Shown: positions 18,331 to 25,962 of the stretch, piece after piece | Numbering within the stretch: the stretch's first letter is position 1 | Layout of the letters: each line of letters opens with the position of its first letter | Source of the DNA: Mucilaginibacter sp. | GTDB lineage: Bacteria > Bacteroidota > Bacteroidia > Sphingobacteriales > Sphingobacteriaceae | Reading direction: 5' to 3' | DNA: 64,000 nt | Assembly (NCBI RefSeq): GCF_025362475.1 | Contig: NZ_JANYGH010000001.1 | Location: 62,001-126,000, forward strand | Notes under the pieces: model-generated | Told to the model about the DNA's origin: nothing | The model's input: the letters and a program-made list of their open reading frames with translations, nothing else | The model's database searches: none | Position numbers and translations under genes: made by a program

Positions 18331-18909
18331 TCATTTCTTTTCCTCAAAAAAATAAATAACCAGCATACTTGCGGTTGTGATACCCAGGTTTTTGGGTGTA
18401 TGCGGGATACGCCCATCAAAAAGCATCGAATCTCCCTGATGAAGTATTATTTTTTCGTCATTAAAGCGGTATTCTACCTCGCCGTTTAAAATATACTTAT
18501 ACTCAAACGCTTCTGTTTCAACCATCGGCCGCGATGCATCAGGCTCCAGTTCAAGTATTACAATATCAACGGTGGATTGCGTTATAGATTGAGTAAATAT
18601 CCTTTGGTAATGAAAACCATCGGCATATTCTTTTTCAAAATGTTCGTATTCGCTTTTGCGTTTTATCAATATCGGTACCGGACTATCTTTTGACCTGATA
18701 TCTTTAAAAAACTCGTTAAGATCAATTTCAAGCGCCTGAATTATATCTATTAATACAATAAGTGATGGTACGGTACGACTATTCTCTATTTGCGATATTA
18801 GCCCTTTACTTACATTGGCCCTTACGGCCAACTCCTGCACAGTTATATTTTTCTCTCTTCTACGTTCTTTTATACGGTTACTGATCTGTATCAGTATATC
18901 TTCTTCCAT
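18331..18909 (-). CDS. XRE-family regulator with C-terminal cupin domain
   Basis: A 192-residue protein with an N-terminal helix-turn-helix (about residues 8-65: IKERRREKNITVQELAVRANV, then SKGLISQIENSRTVPSL) and a cupin sensor domain (about 105-190: FEYKYILNGEVEYRF, LHQGDSMLFDGRIPHTPKN). This arrangement is common in one-component regulators of amino- and organophosphonate or polyamine metabolism. The gene lies between the two phosphonate gene groups and is divergent from the PhnZ gene. It is the obvious candidate to bind the shared AGTTTAGTATTGCT motif and to sense a small metabolite through the cupin. Confidence 0.92.
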   Translation of the reverse strand: MEEDILIQISNRIKERRREKNITVQELAVRANVSKGLISQIENSRTVPSLIVLIDIIQALEIDLNEFFKDIRSKDSPVPILIKRKSEYEHFEKEYADGFHYQRIFTQSITQSTVDIVILELEPDASRPMVETEAFEYKYILNGEVEYRFNDEKIILHQGDSMLFDGRIPHTPKNLGITTASMLVIYFFEEKK

Positions 18910-19107
18910 CCTGTTTAGTATTAATAAACTTTTGCAAAGTAATTAATAACACATCTTATACAAAATGATTTTTTTGTTAATAAAGGTTAAATTTTAACTA
19001 AAGGGTTAATTTAATTACCAATCAAAAGATTGAGTTTAAAATATTTCATAAACATTTAATAATACCATAACCTTAATCGCTTTAATTTGCAATAAAAACC
19101 TAACAAT

Positions 19108-19692
19108 ATGACATTTCCATCTTATGACCCGCAGGCTGTAGTGAAAGAGGTATTTTCACTTTATGAAAAATTTGGCGACGAAGACTATATTGGCGAACCG
19201 GTTTCGCAGCTGGAGCATATGTCGCAGGCCGCTGCATTGGCACAGGCAGAAGGACATGACGATGAAGTAATTTTGGCTGCCTTTTTTCATGACATTGGTC
19301 ATTTATGTGCCGAAGCCGGTGAAGCAGAAAGTATGGATGGCATGGGCAATGTTGACCATGAACAAATTGGAGCCGACTATTTGCTGGAACGCGGATTTTC
19401 TGAGCGGGTAGCCAACCTGGTACAGGGACACGTAATTGCCAAAAGGTACCTTACTTATAAATACCCGGAGTATTATAACCGGCTATCAGATGCAAGCAAA
19501 GCAACGTTGAATTTTCAGGGTGGCGTGATGACTGCTGATGAAGCTGCTGATTTTGAGCTTAGTCCGGATGCCGAACTGATTATCAGATTGCGTTACTGGG
19601 ATGATATGGCTAAGGAGATAAATGTCCCTGTTGATAACATTGCCTATTTAAAAACTATTGCACTTACTCATTTACAACAGGTTAACGCTTAA
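19108..19692 (+). CDS. phnZ: PhnZ-like HD-domain dioxygenase cleaving a C-P bond
   Basis: A 194-residue HD-domain protein of the phosphonate-degradation (TIGR03276) type. All residues known to matter in PhnZ are present at a near-constant offset: Tyr27 and Glu30 (YIGEP), iron ligands His37, His61-Asp62 (FFHDIGH), His84, His108 and Asp165 (YWDDMAK), and the substrate Lys112 (GHVIAKRY). PhnZ uses a mixed-valent di-iron centre to cut 2-amino-1-hydroxyethylphosphonate to glycine and phosphate. Its usual partner, the PhnY* hydroxylase, is not in the window, so the substrate may arrive already hydroxylated or the hydroxylase is elsewhere. It is divergent from the XRE-cupin gene. Confidence 0.9.
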   Translation: MTFPSYDPQAVVKEVFSLYEKFGDEDYIGEPVSQLEHMSQAAALAQAEGHDDEVILAAFFHDIGHLCAEAGEAESMDGMGNVDHEQIGADYLLERGFSERVANLVQGHVIAKRYLTYKYPEYYNRLSDASKATLNFQGGVMTADEAADFELSPDAELIIRLRYWDDMAKEINVPVDNIAYLKTIALTHLQQVNA

Positions 19693-19704
19693 ACCCTCAT
19701 ATTA

Positions 19705-19745
19705 AGTTTTTGTAACGGACGTGTGATATTTCCGTTACAAAAACT
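19705..19745. repeat. Perfect 15-bp inverted repeat after phnZ
   Basis: Arms at 19705-19719 and 19731-19745 (AGTTTTTGTAACGGA and its complement) are perfect, with an 11-base loop. No T run follows on either strand, so it is not a standard terminator. It lies 13 bases after the phnZ stop and could be an mRNA-stabilising hairpin, a protein site or an interspersed palindrome. Confidence 0.8.
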
Positions 19746-19817
19746 CACTGCTTAACACAGGGTGAACAAAAGCTTAAGTATAGCTTAATATTAAATTGGT
19801 TTACTAATAATAAACAA

Positions 19818-19831
19818 AGTTTAGTATTGCT
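19818..19831 (+). promoter_or_regulatory. Copy of the phosphonatase-operon motif upstream of SusC
   Basis: AGTTTAGTATTGCT is identical over 14 bases to the minus-strand site upstream of the HAD phosphonatase gene, and lies 41 bases before the SusC start. Here only one arm of the palindrome is intact. It suggests common control of the two gene groups. Confidence 0.5.
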
Positions 19832-19871
19832 GTATGAAAAAAGCAAATCTTTCACCCTTAAATTTTAGCAG

Positions 19872-22800
19872 ATGAATAAGTTTTACCAGAAATTAAAAAC
19901 CGTTATTACGGTTTTGTTATTTTGTATTGCGCCATCTATTTTATTAGCACAAAGCAAAATAAGCGGTACAGTTACCGACGAGAATCATTTACCATTACCC
20001 GGGGTAAGTGTGAGAATTAAAGAACAAAATAAAGGAACAGTTACAGATATTGAAGGCCGTTACATCATTTCTGCAAGTGCAGGTCAAACTCTTTCGTTTT
20101 CATTTATTGGTTACACTTCACAATCAGCAGTTGTTGGTGATAAAGCAGTGATCAATATAAGCCTAACCGGCGACAACAAAACATTAAACGAAGTTGTTGT
20201 AACCGCATTGGGTATTAAAAAGGAAACCAGGCGTGTTGGTTACGCTGTACAAACAGTTCAGGGTGATGCCTTAACTACAGCACGTGACCCTAACCCAATT
20301 GCAGGTTTAATAGGTAAGGTTGCCGGTGTATCGGTTGGTCCATCTGCCGAGTTATTGGGTAACCCTAACGTATTGATCCGTGGTAACCAGGTATCATTAT
20401 ATGTTGTGGATGGTTTTCCAATCAACACTGATACCTATAATATCAGCCCGGATGATATCGAAACTTATACCGTACTAAAAGGTCCTGCTGCGGCAGCGCT
20501 TTACGGTAGCCGTGCACAATATGGCGCTATCCTGATCACCACAAAAAAAGGTGATAAAAACAAAAAAGGCTTAACTGTTGATATCAACAGCAGTACTGTA
20601 TTAAACTCGGGCTTTTTAGCATTCCCGCGTACTCAAAACTCTTACGGACCAGGCGAAAACACATTTTACGAATTTGTTGACGGTAAAGGTGGCGCAAGAG
20701 GTGGTGTTGATGGTGACTATGACGTTTGGGGTCCGTATTTTAACGGCCAGTTAATCCCTCAGTATGATAGCCCAATTATTAATGGTGTGCGCCAGGGTAC
20801 CCCTTGGTTAGCCCGCGGTAAGGATAATCTTAAAAACTTTTTGCAGGTTGGTACACAAACCAACAACAACGTTGCATTAGGCGTTGTTGGCGATAATTAC
20901 ACAACCCGCTTTTCGGTTTCACAGCAACATCAAACCAGCTATATCCCTTCACAGTATTTAAATATTGCAAATGCCAACTTTTACGCGTCATTTACGCCAA
21001 CTCCAAAATTGACATTTGAAGGTAACATTGATTTCAACAGACAATCAACTGATAATTTCCCTGATGTTCAATACGGCCCTAACAGTATTATCTATAACAT
21101 CTCTATCTGGACCGGTGCCGACTGGGATGTTAATGCACCTGATATTAAAGCCATTTGGCAGCCAGGTAAAACAGGTGTTCAATCACAGTTTGAAGAATAC
21201 CAACGTTACCACAACCCTTATTTGCTAACTCAAAAATGGACCCGTGGCCATTACAAAAATGACACTTACGGTTATTTGGGTGGTACTTATAAATTTAATG
21301 ATAACCTGAATTTAAGGTTACGTTCGCAAATTGATACGTATAACATTTTACGTACCGAAGACCTTCCGTATTCTGCCCACCCATACGGCCGTGAAGGCAA
21401 CCAGGGCGACTACCGCGAAGATCGCCGCGATTTGTTTGATAACAACACTGAGTTAATTTTGAACTACAACTATACCATTAAGAATTTCTTAAATCTTTCG
21501 GGTTTAGTAGGTTCAAACCTGCGTACCATGAGCTACAATTCAAACTGGGTATCTACCGACTATTTGAACGTGCCTGAGGTTTACGCTTTCAGCAACTCAA
21601 AAAACCCTGTACAAGCAACCAGCTTCCACTCATCTGAGCGTGTATTTAGCTACTACGCTTCGTTAGATATGTCGTTTGGTAAATATGCAACGTTATCAGC
21701 AACTTACCGCAGCGATCATACCAGCGCATTCCAAAACCCGGTCACTTATTTTTATCCAAGTGTATCAGTAGCTACCGTAGTTTCTGATTACGTTAAATTG
21801 CCAGAGGTAATTTCATTCCTGAAACTGCGTGGTTCATATGCCAACGTAAGGGCAGATGCTTCCAGCTCAACAATTGGTCCGGCCCCTTTCAGCGCTATAA
21901 CTGCTTTCGGTGGTGGTCCAAATACCAATAATCCATTATTTACCAATCCACTGGGTTATGGCTCCACCTATGCATCACCTTACAACGGTCCGGATTATTC
22001 ATTGAATACCTCATTTAGAACAGATAAGCCATATAACGGCCAAACAGCCGGTTATGCAACCGACTACCTGTATGCTAACAACATCAAAACATCTACCCGT
22101 GTAAACTACGAAGAAGGCTTTGATATTAAATTTCTGCAAAACCGTTTAGGTTTCAGCGGTAGCGCGTTTCAATACATTGACGGGCCGAGGATTTTCCCAA
22201 GTGCAATCTCAACCGCCACTGGTTATACTACACTTTATTTAAATACTTTAAAAACCAAGCGGTCTGGTTATGAAGGATCATTAGAGGGTACACCAATTAA
22301 AAACCTGGGTGGATTTACCTGGAATGTATTGGTGAACGTTGCGACCAATAAAGAAGTTTACAAGGAACTGCCTCCGGGTCAAGATGGTACCTATCAAGGT
22401 TATTATAAAGTTGGCGATCGTACTGATGTTTTACGCGGCAGTAAATTTTTACGGACTAAAGACGGCCAGATCATTAATGACGAAGCAGGTAAGCCAAGAT
22501 CAGTAGGTGGCCAGGTATTGGGTAATATGAATGCTAAGTATAACTGGAGTATTGCCAACAAGATCAGGTACAAAAACTTAAGCATGGGCTTCCAGTTTGA
22601 TGGTGCCGTTGGTGGTGTTATTATTGATTACATGCACAACAAAACAATGCGTGGTGGTGCAAATATTGAAACTGCTACTGGCGCACTTGGCGATGCTCGT
22701 TATAAAGACTGGAGAGACTACAACTACGATCACGTTGCAGGCTATAATGGCAGCTATGTTGGTCCGGGTGTAGTTGTATCAAACAAAGGTGCCGATGGTA

Positions 22801-23183
22801 AACCAGTACCAATCAACCTTGATTCACAAACCGGTGCCATAAAAAACTATGGCGATCTGCAATTTGCAAGTAACAAACAAACTGCCCTGGTTCAGGATTA
22901 TGTGAGTAAATATTACAACGTTGATGAATCAAACCTGATGGATAAAACCTTCAGTAAATTACGTGAAGTTACCTTTAGCTACGATTTCCCTAAAGCATGG
23001 TTACAAAAAAGCTTTATCCAAAAAATCTCCGCTTCGCTTTACGGCCGTAACCTGTTGTATTTCTACAAAGACAAACGCTTTAAGGATGTGGATCTTGACC
23101 AATACAATGGTGTCCAGCCTCAAACTGTATTGCAATCGCCAACAGTACGTAGCTACGGCTTCAATTTAAATTTATCATTCTAA
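19872..23183 (+). CDS. SusC/RagA family TonB-linked outer-membrane protein of the organophosphorus locus
   Basis: 1103 residues. Signal peptide (VITVLLFCIAPSILLAQ), carboxypeptidase-regulatory-like domain at about 27-105 (ISGTVTDENHLPLPGVSV; FSFIGYTSQS), TonB-box-like NEVVVTALGIKKETR, then plug (VLIRGNQVSLYVVDGFPI; VLKGPAAAALYGSRAQYGAILITTKKG) and barrel. It lacks an STN domain, so it is not part of a FecI/FecR relay; control through the XRE-cupin motif upstream would be an alternative. The A-L-G-I-K-K-E-x-R sequence places it in the SusC subgroup that pairs with SusD-like_2 proteins, and such a SusD follows 6 bases later. The genomic setting suggests a phosphorus-containing ligand rather than a glycan. 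Confidence 0.95.
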   Translation: MNKFYQKLKTVITVLLFCIAPSILLAQSKISGTVTDENHLPLPGVSVRIKEQNKGTVTDIEGRYIISASAGQTLSFSFIGYTSQSAVVGDKAVINISLTGDNKTLNEVVVTALGIKKETRRVGYAVQTVQGDALTTARDPNPIAGLIGKVAGVSVGPSAELLGNPNVLIRGNQVSLYVVDGFPINTDTYNISPDDIETYTVLKGPAAAALYGSRAQYGAILITTKKGDKNKKGLTVDINSSTVLNSGFLAFPRTQNSYGPGENTFYEFVDGKGGARGGVDGDYDVWGPYFNGQLIPQYDSPIINGVRQGTPWLARGKDNLKNFLQVGTQTNNNVALGVVGDNYTTRFSVSQQHQTSYIPSQYLNIANANFYASFTPTPKLTFEGNIDFNRQSTDNFPDVQYGPNSIIYNISIWTGADWDVNAPDIKAIWQPGKTGVQSQFEEYQRYHNPYLLTQKWTRGHYKNDTYGYLGGTYKFNDNLNLRLRSQIDTYNILRTEDLPYSAHPYGREGNQGDYREDRRDLFDNNTELILNYNYTIKNFLNLSGLVGSNLRTMSYNSNWVSTDYLNVPEVYAFSNSKNPVQATSFHSSERVFSYYASLDMSFGKYATLSATYRSDHTSAFQNPVTYFYPSVSVATVVSDYVKLPEVISFLKLRGSYANVRADASSSTIGPAPFSAITAFGGGPNTNNPLFTNPLGYGSTYASPYNGPDYSLNTSFRTDKPYNGQTAGYATDYLYANNIKTSTRVNYEEGFDIKFLQNRLGFSGSAFQYIDGPRIFPSAISTATGYTTLYLNTLKTKRSGYEGSLEGTPIKNLGGFTWNVLVNVATNKEVYKELPPGQDGTYQGYYKVGDRTDVLRGSKFLRTKDGQIINDEAGKPRSVGGQVLGNMNAKYNWSIANKIRYKNLSMGFQFDGAVGGVIIDYMHNKTMRGGANIETATGALGDARYKDWRDYNYDHVAGYNGSYVGPGVVVSNKGADGKPVPINLDSQTGAIKNYGDLQFASNKQTALVQDYVSKYYNVDESNLMDKTFSKLREVTFSYDFPKAWLQKSFIQKISASLYGRNLLYFYKDKRFKDVDLDQYNGVQPQTVLQSPTVRSYGFNLNLSF

Positions 23184-23189
23184 TAACAG

Positions 23190-24770
23190 ATGAATATGAA
23201 AAAGATTTTAAGCATTAATTTACTGGCAGTATTTATGATATTGACCGTAACAGGCTGTAAAAAGAGTTTCCAGGAATTAACCGTGAATGAAAACGTACCC
23301 ACCGCGGTACCGGCCTCTTTATTACTTAACGGTGTATTGAACAACATTGCTGAATTTCCGGATGGCTCAAAGGAAATTTACTCACAATACTTTCTTTACA
23401 ATTATGATTATTACGGCAACAACCGTTATGATTTTGGTAGCGGTGATAACTACTACACCACTTTAAAAAACGTGGTAGCTATGGAAGACCAGGCTGTTAA
23501 GGCAGGTGCCCCGGCTGTTAATCCATACAGTGCCCTGGGTAAGTTTTTCAGGGCCTATCTTTTCAGCAAAATGAGCATGGAAATGGGAGATATTCCGATG
23601 ACTCAGGCTTTACAAGGCGAAAAGAATCTAACGCCTGCTTACGATTCGCAAAAAACAGTAATGACTCAATCATTGGCCTGGTTGGAAAGCGCCAATACTG
23701 ATATCAACACCTTGATCGCATCAGGTAATACTACGCTTGCGGGTGATATTTATCTTGGCAACAATTTAGCTGCATGGCAAAAAGTTGTAAACTCATTCAG
23801 GATAAGATTATTAGTACAATTAAGCAAAAAAAATGGAGACATTGATGTTGCCGCGCAATTTGCAAAAGTAGTTGGTAGTCCTGCAATATATCCTATCATG
23901 ACAAGCGCCGCTGATAACTTTCAGTATACTTTTGTGGTCCCAACCAATTACTATCCGCAAACACCTGATAATTTCGGTCAAAATGGTGGTCGTAAAAATT
24001 CATCAGCTACTTATATTGGCTTATTAACCAATTTAAAAGACCCGCGCGTATTTGTTACTGCCGAGCCTGCCCGTTACAACGTGGATAACCTGAAGGAAAG
24101 CCCTACCGCTTTTTCATCATTTATAGGTGCCGATCCCGGTTTGGATTTGGGCGTGATGTATAACAACGCATCGTTAGGAAAATACTCATTCATAAACAGA
24201 AAACATTACTATTCTACCTTCACAGGCGAGCCCGCTGTTCAGGTTGGCTATCCAGAACTAATGTTTAACATTGCCGAAGGTATTAATCGTGGCTGGGCAA
24301 CCGGTAACGCCGAAGATTATTACATTAAAGGCATCCAGGCTTCATTCGCTTATTATAGTATCCCAACAGGCACTGGTACTTTTACAGCTTCGTTTTATCG
24401 TCCGGGTTCAACAAGTACTGCAAACCCTGCAAATTACGATACTTATCCTATCAATGTTAACTGGACTACTTACTACGCGCAATCGGGTGTTAAGTATAGT
24501 GCAGATGCGGCAGGGCTTACCAAAATATTACAGCAAAAATACCTGGCATTGTTCCGTCAGTCAGGCCTGGAGTCGTATTTCACCTATCGCCGTACTGGTG
24601 TACCAAACTTTACAACCGGACCAGGTACAGGTAATAGCACCCGTATCGCTTTACGTTTTCAATATCCCGGTTCTGAGCGTACTTCAAATGCTATTAATTA
24701 TAACAAAGCATTGGCCGGCCAATACGGTGGTAACGATGATATAAATGGTGTTATGTACATTTTGAAATAG
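23190..24770 (+). CDS. SusD-like outer-membrane lipoprotein (SusD-like_2 subgroup)
   Basis: 526 residues with a lipoprotein signal, lipidated Cys at about residue 23 (VTGCKKSF). It has FRAYLFSKMSMEMGDIPMTQAL in place of the classical SusD block and ends with IALRFQYPGSERTSN. These features fit the SusD-like_2 subgroup, which often pairs with SusC proteins lacking an STN domain. It is 6 bases downstream of SusC, so the two are translated together. It should form the lid of that importer. The ligand is unknown; following genes are phosphatases and phosphodiesterases. Confidence 0.93.
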   Translation: MNMKKILSINLLAVFMILTVTGCKKSFQELTVNENVPTAVPASLLLNGVLNNIAEFPDGSKEIYSQYFLYNYDYYGNNRYDFGSGDNYYTTLKNVVAMEDQAVKAGAPAVNPYSALGKFFRAYLFSKMSMEMGDIPMTQALQGEKNLTPAYDSQKTVMTQSLAWLESANTDINTLIASGNTTLAGDIYLGNNLAAWQKVVNSFRIRLLVQLSKKNGDIDVAAQFAKVVGSPAIYPIMTSAADNFQYTFVVPTNYYPQTPDNFGQNGGRKNSSATYIGLLTNLKDPRVFVTAEPARYNVDNLKESPTAFSSFIGADPGLDLGVMYNNASLGKYSFINRKHYYSTFTGEPAVQVGYPELMFNIAEGINRGWATGNAEDYYIKGIQASFAYYSIPTGTGTFTASFYRPGSTSTANPANYDTYPINVNWTTYYAQSGVKYSADAAGLTKILQQKYLALFRQSGLESYFTYRRTGVPNFTTGPGTGNSTRIALRFQYPGSERTSNAINYNKALAGQYGGNDDINGVMYILK

Positions 24771-24793
24771 TTAAACATTTTTATATTAATATC

Positions 24794-24826
24794 AATAAAG
24801 GCTCCTTAACCGGGGCCTTTATTTTT
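24794..24826 (+). terminator. Terminator between SusD and the phosphatase gene
   Basis: AATAAAGGCTCC (24794-24805) and GGGGCCTTTATT (24811-24822) form an imperfect stem followed by a T run. It ends about 15 bases before the next ATG, so the phosphatase gene is reached either by read-through or from a promoter within this short gap. Confidence 0.7.
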
Positions 24827-24840
24827 AACTCAAAAAACCC

Positions 24841-25938
24841 ATGAAAAAGTTTATTGCATTATTATTGTTCGGTGCCTCGTTCAGCACCTTATTAGCACAG
24901 AAGCATAAAACTCAAAATATAATAGTTGTTACACTTGATGGCTTTCGTTGGCAAGAACTTTATCGCGGCGCCGATTCGGCCATTATCAATTCAAAATTTA
25001 CCAGCGATAAAGGAGGTATTACCAAGAAATTCTGGGCACCAACCCCTCAGGAACGCCGCAAGTTGCTGCTTCCATTTTTTTGGAATGTTATAGGGCAAGA
25101 AGGCCAGCTTTATGGCAACAGGGACGAGGGCAACAAAGATGAGGTTGCTAACCCATATCATTTTTCGTACCCTGGCTATAACGAAATATTCACCGGTTTC
25201 CCGGATGTAAAGATAAATTCTAACGATGAGGTATTTAATCCCAACGTTAACATATTTGAATACCTGAGCAAGCAAAAAGGATTTAAGAACCAGGTGGCCG
25301 TATTTTCATCATGGCAGCTTTTTCCTTTTATACTTAATGCAAATCGTTCCGGTTTAATGGTAAACTCGGGTTATACTAATTTTAATGATCCTAAGGCAAG
25401 CGAGCGGTTAAAATACTTGAACGAAATTCAACATAAAGTGCCAGAGATTATAGGCCCCGATGAGCGGCTTGATTTTTTAACTTTTGAATTTGGCTTTGAA
25501 TATCTGAAACAATATAAACCGCGTGTACTGGTTTTAGGGTTTGATGAAACAGACGATTTGGCTCATGAGGGTAACTACAAGTTTTATTTGCAATCTGCCC
25601 ATAAAGAGGATGGCTTTTTAGGTCAGTTATGGCAGTACATACAATCCGACCCGCAGTACAAAGACAAAACTACCTTGCTAATTACCTGTGACCATGGCCG
25701 GGGCGATGTACCTTTAGAAAACTGGCGCACCCACGGCACCGATACACCCAATTCAGAACAAACATGGTTTGCTGTAATCGGCCCCGATACTCCACCAACA
25801 GGCGTAATAAAAACACCAACTACCATTTATCATAAACAACTTGCACAAACCATAGCCAACCTGCTTGGATTTGATTTTAAAGCAGCCGCAGGTCATGAAG
25901 TTGGCGATGCAATTGGCAGTGTTACCCAAACTAAATAA
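24841..25938 (+). CDS. Exported alkaline-phosphatase-superfamily phosphodiesterase/phosphatase
   Basis: 365 residues with a signal peptide (FIALLLFGASFSTLLAQ). The alkaline-phosphatase-superfamily metal motifs are visible: NIIVVTLDGFRWQELYRG (first Asp ligand), the nucleophile region YNEIFTGFPD (Thr), GFDETDDLAHEGN (Asp and His ligands) and TCDHGRGD followed by WRTHGTD (Asp-His and His ligands). Members hydrolyse phosphomonoesters or phosphodiesters, and the precise substrate cannot be read from sequence. It stands downstream of SusC/SusD and before the YncE-phosphoesterase fusion, which suggests release of phosphate from phospholipid-derived esters in the periplasm or at the surface. Confidence 0.87.
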   Translation: MKKFIALLLFGASFSTLLAQKHKTQNIIVVTLDGFRWQELYRGADSAIINSKFTSDKGGITKKFWAPTPQERRKLLLPFFWNVIGQEGQLYGNRDEGNKDEVANPYHFSYPGYNEIFTGFPDVKINSNDEVFNPNVNIFEYLSKQKGFKNQVAVFSSWQLFPFILNANRSGLMVNSGYTNFNDPKASERLKYLNEIQHKVPEIIGPDERLDFLTFEFGFEYLKQYKPRVLVLGFDETDDLAHEGNYKFYLQSAHKEDGFLGQLWQYIQSDPQYKDKTTLLITCDHGRGDVPLENWRTHGTDTPNSEQTWFAVIGPDTPPTGVIKTPTTIYHKQLAQTIANLLGFDFKAAAGHEVGDAIGSVTQTK

Positions 25939-25956
25939 TTTTAATTATTTAGTTTG
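25927..25956. repeat. Perfect 14-bp inverted repeat over the phosphatase stop codon
   Basis: Arms CAAACTAAATAATT (25927-25940) and its complement (25943-25956) are separated by only two bases. The repeat includes the stop codon of the phosphatase gene and ends 6 bases before the ATG of the next gene. Its ends contain ACTAAA/TTTAGT, the half-site type also seen in the operator of the phosphonatase operon. It may be a regulator site or a hairpin affecting translation coupling. Confidence 0.8.
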
Positions 25957-25962
25957 TACCCT

